Of a stretch of 64,000 nucleotides of DNA, positions 40,655 to 49,771 are shown one piece after another; position 1 is the first letter of the stretch; each line of letters opens with the position of its first letter. The notes under the pieces are model-generated. The model did not search any database. It worked only from the letters and a program-made list of their open reading frames with translations, and was not told the DNA's origin. The position numbers and the translations under genes are program-made. Where the stretch lies: contig LUZY01000014.1 of NCBI GenBank assembly GCA_001603805.1, positions 62,001 through 126,000 on the forward strand, given 5' to 3'. Source of the DNA: Deferribacterales bacterium Deferri_01 (GTDB lineage Bacteria > Chrysiogenota > Deferribacteres > Deferribacterales > Geovibrionaceae).

Positions 40655-42196
40655 ATGAAACTGAAATACCTTATCCCTGTTTTCCTTGTCGGATTATTTG
40701 TAATATCCGTGTGTATGTTTGAGTTTTACCGCGGGAGAATGTTTTTCCGCAATGCAGCAATAGCTCAAACAAAACAGATTTACGAAATACTTATAGCAAC
40801 GAGACAGTGGAATGCGATGCTTGGCTGGGTCTATGCTCCGGTAAGTGAGGACAACAGACCGAACCCTTATCTTAATGTGCCCAACAGAGATGTCCGGACA
40901 GAGGATGGGGTGCTTCTTACCATGATTAATCCTGCTTATATGACAAGGCAGATTGGTGATATAATAAGCAGAAGGGTTAATTTGAAAATAAAGTTAACAG
41001 GAACCGAGCCGCTTCGTCCTGAAAATGCGCCGGAACCATGGGAATCCAAAGCGCTGGAGAGTTTCTTCATGGGTGAGGGTGAATATATAGACTGGGCAGG
41101 CGTAAACGGTTCATATTCAATCCGTTACGCAGCTCCCTTGTTTGTAACGCCTGAATGTCTCCAGTGCCATGCGGGATATAGCACAGGTGAAATCCTTGGT
41201 GCGCTTACAATTGTAAGAAATCTTGATGTTGCTAAACAAAAGTTTTTTGAAAAAGACATGTGGACAGCTTTTCTTACGGCTTTTTTTGGAATGCTTGGTG
41301 TTTTGGTTATTTATAGGTATCAAAAAAAATTGGAAAAGACCGAAGCTGTTCTTGCTGAAAAGGTCAATGAACTTAAGATTGAAATAGGCCGCAGAGAGGA
41401 AAGCGAAGCCGCAGCAGTCAAACAGACAAGGCTTAATAATATGGCAGAGATTCTGCGCTCAATAGCCCACCACTGGCGTCAGCCCATGAACGCTTTCTGT
41501 GCTTCCCTGCAGCATCTTCAGGATACTTATTCGCTTGATAAAGAGGACAACGAGCTTGTTGACAATACACTGGCGTCCATTGTTGAGCTTTCGGATACCA
41601 TAGATAATTTTACAAAAGTTTTTGCCCGCACGGAAAAATCAGCAGTTTTTGATCTTTGTGAAGCATTAATGGAAACCAGCGAGATATATGCACCGTATCT
41701 GCGTGAAAAAAGTATCAGAATGACAATAAGGAGGGGGCTTGATACAACAACACCGGAAAGCCTTGTCCTTGCCGGTCCCGTGTATGACTGTTCAATATTT
41801 TCAGACTGTTCCTATGGCTGTCTGGATGGGAAAACAATGAGGGTTAAGGGCGATGTGGGTGAGTTCCGCCATCTTATATCTTTTCTTATTACAAATTCGA
41901 TTGAATCAATTCTCGAAAGAAAGCTTCGGGAAAAGAGGATTTTGTATCATGTGGATATTGAATATTTTCGCACAGAGGGGTATTACTGTATAAGAATTGC
42001 CGACAACGGAACGGGCATAAAAGATGAGGACTTCGGCAGACTTTTTGAACCCTACTTTTCCACAAAAGGCTGCGGTTCGGGCAGAGGTCTCGGGTTATAT
42101 CTGGCAGCCGATATAGCTGTAAAATGTTTCGGAGGGTCAGTCACCGCCGAAAAAGTTTCCGAAGGGGCGTCATTTATTATAAAGCTTCGGGGCTGA
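40655..42196 (+). CDS. Haem-binding-type (DUF3365/Tll0287-like) sensor histidine kinase
   Basis: A 513-residue kinase. TM1 is at about 5-22. A periplasmic DUF3365 domain spans about 28-190 (RQWNAMLGWVYAPV; MINPAYMTRQI) and ends with a single haem c motif CLQCHAGYS (Cys 168-His 172). TM2 is at about 203-222, followed by a coiled coil. The phospho-His region is SIAHHWRQPMNAF (about 270-282), and the ATPase domain has DNGTGIKD and GRGLGLYLA. The haem suggests sensing of redox state, NO or O2. No response regulator gene is adjacent. A PAS-GGDEF gene follows 32 bp later and the nap operon next, so a role in respiratory control is inferred. Confidence 0.9.
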   Translation: MKLKYLIPVFLVGLFVISVCMFEFYRGRMFFRNAAIAQTKQIYEILIATRQWNAMLGWVYAPVSEDNRPNPYLNVPNRDVRTEDGVLLTMINPAYMTRQIGDIISRRVNLKIKLTGTEPLRPENAPEPWESKALESFFMGEGEYIDWAGVNGSYSIRYAAPLFVTPECLQCHAGYSTGEILGALTIVRNLDVAKQKFFEKDMWTAFLTAFFGMLGVLVIYRYQKKLEKTEAVLAEKVNELKIEIGRREESEAAAVKQTRLNNMAEILRSIAHHWRQPMNAFCASLQHLQDTYSLDKEDNELVDNTLASIVELSDTIDNFTKVFARTEKSAVFDLCEALMETSEIYAPYLREKSIRMTIRRGLDTTTPESLVLAGPVYDCSIFSDCSYGCLDGKTMRVKGDVGEFRHLISFLITNSIESILERKLREKRILYHVDIEYFRTEGYYCIRIADNGTGIKDEDFGRLFEPYFSTKGCGSGRGLGLYLAADIAVKCFGGSVTAEKVSEGASFIIKLRG

Positions 42197-42228
42197 TAAA
42201 CAAAGCGCTCCGCAGCCGGAGCGGTATT

Positions 42229-45200
42229 ATGGTTAAATCCACCAGCAGCATAAGAAAAAAGACAGCGTTTCTTCTGGCTTCTGTTCTTGCTTTCTTTGCG
42301 GTTGTTTTTTCGACGCTTCTTTATTTTGAACAGAAGAGCGTACTTGACGCCAGGGTTTTTGAAGCCGATAAAAAGATGGTCACGCTCTTTGAAAATTATC
42401 TTAAAAGGCTCAACAGGGTTTACCTTGCCCGTCTGGCTGAGATCTACAGCTCCGATGAATTTACTTCCGCTCTTCTTTCCCGTGACAGGGAAAAGGTGAT
42501 AAAAATCCTTAAGCCGAAGTATGAATCTCTCAGAAAGAATAATCCGTATCTTAGTGTAATGCATGTTCATACTCCTGATTCCCGTTCCTTTGTAAGAATC
42601 CATATGCCTGAAAAATTCGGCGACAGTCTGAGCGCCTATCGTGATTCCGTAGGCGAGGTTAATTCGGGTCTACGTCCTGTCAGCGGTTTTGAACTTGGTG
42701 CAAGCGGACTGCATTACCGGATAATAAGCCCTGTTATAGACAGCAAAGGAAGGCATTTAGGCAGTATAGAAATGGGCATTGAACCCCAGTATTTCTATGA
42801 GACGATAAGGGAATTCATGCCTGAGCTGATCCCCTATATAAGTGTTGCAAAAAACAGTCTGAACCCTGCTTCAGGCATAACAGGCAGGATATTCCATTCC
42901 GGTGGGAATAATGCACTGCTGGTTGAAAAATATGCAGATACTGATGAAAAGGAGATCTTTTTTGATTCCAGAGTATATGCTGTTTGCCGTGGTGCAGTAT
43001 TCAAAAATTTCAGAGGTCAGGAAGCGGCTGTTTTAAGAGCATTCTATGACATAACAGATGCAAGAATTCTCATAAAAGAGAAGACCATTTTTTTCTTTTC
43101 ACTTTCAGTCGTGCTGTTCATCATTCTCTATCTGATAATGCGTCAGGGTTTCGAGAGTTTTCTGAGCCACTACAGCGTCCGGAATGCGGAACTGGACAGT
43201 ATGTATGCACTGTTTGATGAAGGTGCAACGGTAATATTCCGCTGGAATAATACCTTAAACTGGGATGTGGCTTACTGCACCGGTAATGTTCAAACTGTTT
43301 TCGGCTATTCTCCGGAGGAACTCAGCAGCGGTGCTGTAAAATATGTTTCAGTTGTTCATAAAAGTGATCTGGGAAGAGTTTTCGGAGAAGTAAAAAGAGC
43401 CGTGGAGAGCGGTTCTGCTGGTTTTACCCATGAGCCGTACCGTATTGTTTCAAAAGACGGCAGGATAAGATGGGTTCTTGATTTTACTAAGATTATCAGA
43501 GACGAAAGCGGCAAGGTTCTTCATTTCCTCGGTTATATATGCGATATAACGGATCTTTATGCAGAAACGGAAGAACTCCGTAATCTGGCAGACAGATACA
43601 AGCTGGCTTCCGGTGCTTCGGGCATTGGTCTCTGGGATTGGGATCTGCTTAAGGATGAGGTCTTTTTCTCCCGTGAGTGGAAATCCATGCTCGGTTATGA
43701 TGAAAGGGATATAAAAGGCGCGTCGCAGTCATGGCGTGATCTTCTTCATTCCGCAGACAGAGATAAGACTTTCGATGCAGTGGATAAAATGCTTTCCGGC
43801 GAATCTGAGCGCATGAACTGTGAATTCAGGATGAGGTGCAAGGATGGCTCATACAGATGGGTGTGTTCTTACGCTAAAGCTGTTTTCAGCGAAGAGGGAA
43901 GACCGCTGAAAGCTGTTGGTTTTCATTTAGATATTACAGACAGCAAGCTTCTGGAGCTTAAGCTTGATGATAACGGAAGGTTTCTTGAGGTTCTTTTGGA
44001 GAATCTGCCTGTTCCTTTGTTTTATAAAGACCGCAGCCTCAAATATCTGGGGTGCAACCAGCGTTTCCTTGAGTTTATGGGTGCTGAATCAAAGGACGAG
44101 ATAATAGGAAGGCGTGACTTCAACTTTCTTGATGCAAAACAGGCCGATATACAGAGCAGCTACGACAAGCTCGCACTCGAAGACAGCGGAAGAATGCACG
44201 AATACGAGGTTGAGCTTACAACTCTGAGAGGCAATAAGAGAAAAGTCATAATTTATAAACGTGCATTCAAAAACTCTGCGGGTGAACTTGCGGGTGTGAT
44301 AGGCGCTTTTGCCGATGTTACGGAGATGAAGTCCCTCCAGCGCATGCTGATGAACAACGCCGAAGAGGTTCACAGAGCCAAAAAAGACCTCGATGATGCT
44401 CAGGCGCTGGCAAAGATAGGGAGCTGGCGCTATGAAATAGGCACAGGACGTATGGTCTGGTCTGATGAGCATTACAGGATCTTGGGGCTGGAAAGCGGGA
44501 GTGTTCTGCCTTCCTTTGATCTTTTCCTCGAATTTGTGGGTAAAAGAGACAGAGACAGAATTAAGGGAATCATAGAAGGCGCCCTCTCAGAGAAGAAAGC
44601 ATTCAGCGAGGAGCATATTCTCAATATTCCCGGAGAGCCTCACAGGCATGTTCATATAAGAGGCAGTGTGATAACCGGTGAAAGCGGTTCTGCTGTTGCG
44701 CTTATCGGAACTCTTCAGGATGTGACGGATATAAGAAACGCCCAGCTTGCATTGGACAGAATGAACAGAATGCTTTCTGAATATACTGAAATTGTTGATA
44801 AAAATGTCATTGTTTCCCGCACTGATCTTAACGGCAAGATACTCTATGTCAGTGATGCGTTCTGCCGTGCTGCGGAAATGACCAGAGAAGAACTTATCGG
44901 CAGAACCCACAACGTAATCTCGCACCCCGATATGGATAAAGAGGTCTACAAAGAACTCTGGGAAACTATAACATGGGGCAATGTGTGGAAGGGCGAAATC
45001 AAAAACCGCAGCGGAAAAGGCAATGACTACTGGATATCCGCCACAATATCGCCGACCTACAGTAAAAGCGGCAGAATAAACGGCTACACAGCAGTCTGTA
45101 CTGATATTACCGTAAAAAAGCAGATGGAGAAACTCTCTGTCACAGATCCTCTTACTGGCTTGTTTAACAGACTTCGCCTTGATTCTGTTTTCAAAAAAGA

Positions 45201-45624
45201 GATAGAGCGCTGCGAACGCTACGGCTGCCCTCTCTCTGTTATTCTCATAGATGTGGACGGGTTCAAATCCATAAACGACAGCCACGGTCACCAGACAGGA
45301 GATATAGTTCTGTGTGAGGCAGCTGAAGTTCTGAGAAACAATATACGCAAGACAGACACAATCGGACGCTGGGGAGGCGAAGAATTCCTCATAATATGTC
45401 CCGAAACGGATATGGACGGAGCTTTCAGGCTTGCGGAAAAGCTCAGGAGCGCCGTCGCCTCCCATAATTTCTTGGTAGCGGGGCATGTTACATGCAGCAT
45501 CGGAGTGACCGCATATGAGGAAAATGCAACAGAAAGCATTATGATGAAATCAGCGGATCTTGCTCTTTATCAGGCAAAGCATGAGGGGCGCAATAAAGTT
45601 GTCTCACGCAGAACAGAAATATGA
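42229..45624 (+). CDS. Multi-PAS diguanylate cyclase with periplasmic Cache sensor
   Basis: A 1,131-residue membrane protein. TM1 is at about 12-30. A double-Cache-type sensor spans about 35-285 (MHVHTPDSRSFVRIHMPEKFGDS, GSIEMGIEP). TM2 is at about 288-308. Five or so PAS/PAC repeats follow (LLEAN-like motifs: VQTVFGYSPEELSSG, KSMLGYDERDIKG, KYLGCNQRFLEFMGAES, YRILGLESGSV, FCRAAEMTREELIGRTHNVI). The C-terminal GGDEF domain reads GRWGGEEFLIICPE with the inhibitory I-site RKTD five residues before GGEEF. It should make c-di-GMP with product inhibition. ATG at 42229 is chosen (GGAG 7 nt upstream); a longer ORF from 42124 would overlap the kinase gene. Confidence 0.92.
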   Translation: MVKSTSSIRKKTAFLLASVLAFFAVVFSTLLYFEQKSVLDARVFEADKKMVTLFENYLKRLNRVYLARLAEIYSSDEFTSALLSRDREKVIKILKPKYESLRKNNPYLSVMHVHTPDSRSFVRIHMPEKFGDSLSAYRDSVGEVNSGLRPVSGFELGASGLHYRIISPVIDSKGRHLGSIEMGIEPQYFYETIREFMPELIPYISVAKNSLNPASGITGRIFHSGGNNALLVEKYADTDEKEIFFDSRVYAVCRGAVFKNFRGQEAAVLRAFYDITDARILIKEKTIFFFSLSVVLFIILYLIMRQGFESFLSHYSVRNAELDSMYALFDEGATVIFRWNNTLNWDVAYCTGNVQTVFGYSPEELSSGAVKYVSVVHKSDLGRVFGEVKRAVESGSAGFTHEPYRIVSKDGRIRWVLDFTKIIRDESGKVLHFLGYICDITDLYAETEELRNLADRYKLASGASGIGLWDWDLLKDEVFFSREWKSMLGYDERDIKGASQSWRDLLHSADRDKTFDAVDKMLSGESERMNCEFRMRCKDGSYRWVCSYAKAVFSEEGRPLKAVGFHLDITDSKLLELKLDDNGRFLEVLLENLPVPLFYKDRSLKYLGCNQRFLEFMGAESKDEIIGRRDFNFLDAKQADIQSSYDKLALEDSGRMHEYEVELTTLRGNKRKVIIYKRAFKNSAGELAGVIGAFADVTEMKSLQRMLMNNAEEVHRAKKDLDDAQALAKIGSWRYEIGTGRMVWSDEHYRILGLESGSVLPSFDLFLEFVGKRDRDRIKGIIEGALSEKKAFSEEHILNIPGEPHRHVHIRGSVITGESGSAVALIGTLQDVTDIRNAQLALDRMNRMLSEYTEIVDKNVIVSRTDLNGKILYVSDAFCRAAEMTREELIGRTHNVISHPDMDKEVYKELWETITWGNVWKGEIKNRSGKGNDYWISATISPTYSKSGRINGYTAVCTDITVKKQMEKLSVTDPLTGLFNRLRLDSVFKKEIERCERYGCPLSVILIDVDGFKSINDSHGHQTGDIVLCEAAEVLRNNIRKTDTIGRWGGEEFLIICPETDMDGAFRLAEKLRSAVASHNFLVAGHVTCSIGVTAYEENATESIMMKSADLALYQAKHEGRNKVVSRRTEI

Positions 45625-45740
45625 TAAAGAACATTCGTTCAGTTTGTAATTTTCTTAAATTCAGTTTTACCAAACCATTCTGTGCAAACGGTGTTTAATA
45701 AACAGCGGACATGAAAAGTCTTTTATTGTAAAAACATAGC

Positions 45741-45806
45741 GCCCTGCTAGGGCTTAAATAATGTAAAGAAATGCCTTTGCAATCTTAACCGCCGATATAC
45801 AAGATT
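45741..45806. promoter_or_regulatory. Hairpin and dyad in the nap promoter region
   Basis: GCCCT-GCT-AGGGC (45741-45753) is a small hairpin that could end the upstream transcript. AATCTT-N14-AAGATT (45781-45806) is a perfect 6-bp dyad about 60 bp upstream of napM and is a possible activator or repressor site. No FNR box (TTGAT-N4-ATCAA) or -24/-12 promoter was seen in 45,625-45,867. Confidence 0.3.
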
Positions 45807-45867
45807 AAAACCCCCTTAACATTCTTGGATCTATATTTATACATGAGCAAACATCAGGAGGTCCAGA

Positions 45868-46221
45868 ATGTTTAATTTTATTAAGGTCGGCTTCATAGCG
45901 CTGACGTTAATCCTCACCGTGTCGGCGGTTTATGCGGATAAACATCCGGAGGAAATAGGTAACAAGGACTGTATGGAGTGTCATGTTGATGTGACTCCGG
46001 ATGCGGTCAAACAGTGGGAAGAGAGCGCACACGGCTTTACGGGCGTTAAATGCGGCGTATGCCACGGTGATGAGTTCAACTTCAGTAAAATACCTGCCAA
46101 TACAACCTGTAGAGGCTGCCATGCCAAACAGGTCGAAAACAATTTCATGGCGGATAAATCATGTGCCATGTGTCACCCGGCTCACACTTTCACCGTGCAT
46201 AAACAGAAAGACTACAGATAA
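45868..46221 (+). CDS. napM: NapM-type tetrahaem cytochrome c
   Basis: A 117-residue periplasmic cytochrome: signal peptide to about residue 22 (SAVYA|DK) and four CxxCH motifs (CMECH, CGVCH, CRGCH, CAMCH). It is encoded directly before napA, as in the napCMADGH cluster of Desulfovibrio desulfuricans, where NapM is thought to pass electrons to NapA. Here no napC, napB or quinol-oxidising NrfH/NapC homologue is present, so NapM probably receives electrons from NapGH. AGGAGG lies 8 bp upstream of the ATG, and napA starts 12 bp after the stop. Confidence 0.82.
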   Translation: MFNFIKVGFIALTLILTVSAVYADKHPEEIGNKDCMECHVDVTPDAVKQWEESAHGFTGVKCGVCHGDEFNFSKIPANTTCRGCHAKQVENNFMADKSCAMCHPAHTFTVHKQKDYR

Positions 46222-46233
46222 CGGAGATTTATT

Positions 46234-48615
46234 ATGAACGTTTCAAGACGAGATTTTATAAAGCTTACAGCCGCTGCAAGCGCTGCAGCTGCGGCGGGCA
46301 TCTCCTTTCCCGAAGCTGCGCAGGCTCAGGAAAGCGCTGATGTGGAAAAATGGGTTAAAGGAACATGCCGTTTCTGCGGAACAGGCTGCGGTGTTTATGT
46401 CGGTGTAAAAGACGGCAAAGCAGTTGCGATAAAAGGAAACCCCGATGCTAAAACAAACTTCGGCTTTCTCTGTGTTAAGGGATTCCTCGCATTTAAATGT
46501 ATGTACCATCCCGACAGGCTGAAAATGCCCCTTGTCCGTCAGAAAAACGGCAAGTTTAAGGAAACATCATGGAACGAGGCCCTTGACCTCGTGGCAAATA
46601 AATTTAAATACCTTCGTGAAAAATACGGTAAAGACGCTGTAGCTTACTACGGCAGCGGTCAGTGTACAACGGAGGAAACATATACATTCAACAAGCTCTG
46701 GAAAGGCGGCTTCGGCAGCAACATGGTGGAAGGAAACCCCAGACTCTGCATGGCATCAGCTGTTGCCGGCTACATATCCACATTCGGTTCTGATGAGCCT
46801 ATGGGAAGCTATTCGGATATCGAAAGCTCAAAATGTATCTTTATCACAGGTTCAAATATGAGCGAATGCCACCCTGTTATATACAGAAGGGTAATGCGCC
46901 ATAAAATGAAAAACCCCGATGTTAAGATAATAGTTTGCGAACCCAGAAGGACAAGTACGGCGAAAATTGCAGATCTCTGGCTCCCCAATGACCCAGGAAC
47001 AGACCTTGCAGTGTTTCATGCAATGGCGAATGTGATCATAGCAAAAAATCTTCATAACATGGATTTCATCAATAAACATTCACGCATTACCACAGGCAAG
47101 GATGTTGTTGACTTTGAGGAATACAAAAAATTCCTTTCCCAGTTCACGCCTGAAGCAGTTGAAAAACTTACAAGATGCCCTGCTGATCATATAGTTAAGG
47201 CTGCCGAATGGTTTGCCACAAGCGGTGCCACTCTCTCCATGTGGTGCATGGGTCTCAACCAGCGTAAAAGAGGAATGTGGGCAAACAACCTTGTACACAA
47301 CCTTCATATAATAACAGGGGAAATGGGTAAACCCGGTGCAGATTCCTTCTCGCTCACAGGTCAGCCTAACGCCTGCGGCGGTGTTCGTGAAACGGGCGCC
47401 CTTTCCCATCTTCTCCCCGGAACAAAACCTGTGGCGAACGATAAGTGGCGCGCTCATGTGGAAAAAGCCTGGAATATTCCTGCGGGTACAATCAATCCCA
47501 AACCAGGATTCCATACTATGCTGATGTTTGAAAAACTCGGCGGTGAAAAGGATGCTGAAAAGCCGATTAAAGGAATGCTTGTAAGCACCACAAACCCTGC
47601 ACAGTCTCTGCCCAACCTGCACAAATATGTTAAGGGAATGCAGGACAGCTTCCTTGTGGTTCTGGATATTTTCCCCACAAGAACAACACAGCTCGCTGAC
47701 GTTATTCTTCCCGCTGCTTTCATTTATGAAAAGGGCGGAGTTTACGGATGTTCAGAGCGCAGAAGCCAGCTTACGGAAAAAGCAGTTGAGCCGGTGGGAC
47801 AGGCAAAACCTGACCTTTGGATTGCCGCTCAGATTGCAAAAAGAATGGGGTTTGAAAAGCTCATTCCTTGGAACGGAAACGACTCCATGAAGGCAAATGA
47901 GCAGGCATGGACAGACTATATAACAGTTACAAAAGACACTGAACACACCCTTTGGGGAGCGACTTACGACAGGCTCAAAAAAGAGAAAGCAGGCATACAG
48001 TGGCCCTGCCCCTCTGTTGACCACCCCGGAACGGAAAGACGCTATGTCAGAGGACAGGACCCTATGTTTGAGCATCCCGCTGAAAAGGATCACATCCCTT
48101 CTGATGCAACAATCTACTTCTATGCGGATGCTAAAAAGGAAGGCAAGCTTAATCTTTTCCTCCGTCCGTACGATGGACCGGGCGAAATGCCTGACAAGGA
48201 ATACACTTTCTTCCTCACTACAGGAAGAGTTGTGGAACAGTGGCACACGGGAACAATGACAATGCGTATTCCCGAAATAGCCAGAACTCACCCGAACGCA
48301 TATATAGAACTGCATCCTGACGATGCTAAACAGCTTGGTATAACCGCAGGGGACATGGTGGAGATAGTGAGCAGAAGAGGCAAGTCCGTCATGCCGGCGG
48401 TAATAACAAAAGGCACTCTTCCGGGTGTTGCTTTTGTTCCGTGGCATGATCAAGCAATGGCAAGGATGATCAACTTCGTATGCAACGACGTTGTAGACCC
48501 CGATTCAAAAGAACCGGAATACAAAGTTGCCGCAGTGCGCATTAACAGGGTAAGCGGACCGAAGGACGTTGCGGATAAGTACATAATAGACGATGTAAAC
48601 GCTCCTTTTGCTTAA
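46234..48615 (+). CDS. napA: Periplasmic nitrate reductase catalytic subunit
   Basis: A 793-residue molybdopterin oxidoreductase reducing nitrate to nitrite in the periplasm. The twin-arginine signal is NVSRRDFIKLTAAASAAAA. A [4Fe-4S] site has CRFCGTGCGVYVG plus a fourth Cys in GFLCVKGF. The Mo-coordinating Cys lies in GNPRLCMASAVAGYISTFGSDEP. The C-terminal domain includes TGRVVEQWHTGTMTMRIPEI. NapA carries a single Cys Mo ligand and bis-MGD. It lacks a following napB gene, which resembles the monomeric NapA type of Desulfovibrio. It belongs to napMADGH, and its cofactor links it to the molybdate locus at 24-28 kb. Confidence 0.95.
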   Translation: MNVSRRDFIKLTAAASAAAAAGISFPEAAQAQESADVEKWVKGTCRFCGTGCGVYVGVKDGKAVAIKGNPDAKTNFGFLCVKGFLAFKCMYHPDRLKMPLVRQKNGKFKETSWNEALDLVANKFKYLREKYGKDAVAYYGSGQCTTEETYTFNKLWKGGFGSNMVEGNPRLCMASAVAGYISTFGSDEPMGSYSDIESSKCIFITGSNMSECHPVIYRRVMRHKMKNPDVKIIVCEPRRTSTAKIADLWLPNDPGTDLAVFHAMANVIIAKNLHNMDFINKHSRITTGKDVVDFEEYKKFLSQFTPEAVEKLTRCPADHIVKAAEWFATSGATLSMWCMGLNQRKRGMWANNLVHNLHIITGEMGKPGADSFSLTGQPNACGGVRETGALSHLLPGTKPVANDKWRAHVEKAWNIPAGTINPKPGFHTMLMFEKLGGEKDAEKPIKGMLVSTTNPAQSLPNLHKYVKGMQDSFLVVLDIFPTRTTQLADVILPAAFIYEKGGVYGCSERRSQLTEKAVEPVGQAKPDLWIAAQIAKRMGFEKLIPWNGNDSMKANEQAWTDYITVTKDTEHTLWGATYDRLKKEKAGIQWPCPSVDHPGTERRYVRGQDPMFEHPAEKDHIPSDATIYFYADAKKEGKLNLFLRPYDGPGEMPDKEYTFFLTTGRVVEQWHTGTMTMRIPEIARTHPNAYIELHPDDAKQLGITAGDMVEIVSRRGKSVMPAVITKGTLPGVAFVPWHDQAMARMINFVCNDVVDPDSKEPEYKVAAVRINRVSGPKDVADKYIIDDVNAPFA

Positions 48616-48635
48616 ACCTCCATCTCTATTTCTTC

Positions 48636-48675
48636 CCGTATCCGTTCCCGCTCTCGACCGGCGGGGCGGATACGG
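48636..48675 (+). promoter_or_regulatory. Strong intercistronic hairpin between napA and napD
   Basis: CCGTATCCG (48636-48644) pairs with CGGATACGG (48667-48675), with an inner CCCGC/GCGGG. No T-run follows, so it is unlikely to be a classical terminator. It may stabilise the napMA part of the mRNA or lower napDGH expression. Confidence 0.6.
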
Positions 48676-48698
48676 CCTTATATTAAGGAGTATTTATT

Positions 48699-49022
48699 AT
48701 GATATTTACAGGCAGCATAATTTCTTTTGAGGCAGGACAGAGTGCGGAAGCCCTTAAGCTGCTGGAAAAATTTCCGGAAATAGAAGTCCACACATTTTCT
48801 GAAGATGGAAACAATGCAGTGGTTTCAATAGAGACAAACGACAGCAAGGCACTGGAAAACATTACGGATAAACTTAAAAAAGCAGACGGCATCAAAGATA
48901 TAGCCCATCATTACATGTATTTCGGTGAAGAAACTGAAAAACTTCTCACCGAAGACGCTGCCTCCACGGAACTCGGCGCATTCTTCAAAAGCGCAAGGAT
49001 TAAAAACGGCAAAGCATTATGA
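48699..49022 (+). CDS. napD: NapD chaperone
   Basis: A 107-residue cytoplasmic chaperone that binds the twin-arginine signal of NapA before export. It has the NapD ferredoxin-like beta-alpha-beta-beta-alpha-beta fold with TGSIISFEAGQSAEALKLLEKFPEIEVH and AVVSIETNDSKALENITDKL. The family end is followed by an extra acidic tail of about 30 residues. It has a good AAGGAG site and overlaps napG by ATGA. Confidence 0.85.
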   Translation: MIFTGSIISFEAGQSAEALKLLEKFPEIEVHTFSEDGNNAVVSIETNDSKALENITDKLKKADGIKDIAHHYMYFGEETEKLLTEDAASTELGAFFKSARIKNGKAL

Positions 49023-49771
49023 GTCTGCGTGAAAAAGTGAAAAACCACCTGAATAAAAACCCGTTTAAGGGCTATTTCAGGCGGAATAGGCTGCGCCCGC
49101 CCGGCGCTGTGATGGAAGAGAAGTTTATGGAACTGTGCATCCGCTGTGCAAGGTGCATAGAGGTATGCCCATATGAATCGGTGAAAAGAGCAGACCTTTT
49201 TGACAGGCTTCAGATAGGTACTCCGTATGTTTATGCAGATGAGCGTGCCTGCTATCTCTGTATGCTCTGTCCTTCTGTCTGCCCGACGGGAGCCCTTGAC
49301 CCTAATCTGAAAGAGCCGGAAAAAGTGCGGATGGGCATTGCCTACATAGAGCAGGACAAATGCCTCAACTATCTTTATGTAAAGGATGAAAACGCCGGAG
49401 GAACTCAAGGGTTCGCCATGATATGTTCCACATGCTACAACACGTGCCCCTACACTGACGAGGCTATTAAGATGGAGCAGTTTCTTCTTCCGGTGATAAC
49501 AGATAAATGCACCGGCTGCGGTATATGTGTGGAAAAATGCCCCACCGACCCTAAGTCCATCAGCATAATCCCCGCCGGAATGGGGAATGAAGACCTTGCC
49601 GGACTTTACTATCAGCGCTCCCGCAAAAACTTTAAAAAAGCAGGAGACGCAGAAGGATACAGCGGTGATGACGCCATTAAGAAAAAAATGAGCATAGATG
49701 CGTCCGGTTCAAAACCGGAGTTTAAGTTTGATTATGAAACCACGGATAAGATAGATGGCTGGACAGAGTAA
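49019..49771 (+). CDS. napG: NapG-like ferredoxin (four [4Fe-4S] motifs, no evident signal peptide)
   Basis: A 250-residue poly-ferredoxin with four cluster motifs: CIRCARCIEVCP, CYLCMLCPSVCP, CSTCYNTCP with an associated Cys, and CTGCGICVEKCP. Canonical NapG is exported by a twin-arginine signal, but this N-terminus (MSLREKVKNHLNKNPFKGYF) has no hydrophobic stretch or RR-x-F-x-K motif. It may stay in the cytoplasm or be carried by a partner. Position between napD and napH and the cluster pattern support NapG over NapF. It overlaps napD by 4 bp and napH by 17 bp. Confidence 0.82.
   Translation: MSLREKVKNHLNKNPFKGYFRRNRLRPPGAVMEEKFMELCIRCARCIEVCPYESVKRADLFDRLQIGTPYVYADERACYLCMLCPSVCPTGALDPNLKEPEKVRMGIAYIEQDKCLNYLYVKDENAGGTQGFAMICSTCYNTCPYTDEAIKMEQFLLPVITDKCTGCGICVEKCPTDPKSISIIPAGMGNEDLAGLYYQRSRKNFKKAGDAEGYSGDDAIKKKMSIDASGSKPEFKFDYETTDKIDGWTE

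Noticed and set aside
42124-42228. Longer start of the PAS-GGDEF gene overlapping the kinase gene
   Set aside because: The extension is Arg-rich and out of character for the family. ATG 42229 has GGAG at 7 nt and leads straight into the first membrane helix.
44587-45486. Open frame of 299 codons on the minus strand opposite the PAS-GGDEF gene
   Set aside because: It is antisense to well-conserved PAS and GGDEF motifs, has no own motif and no ribosome-binding site.
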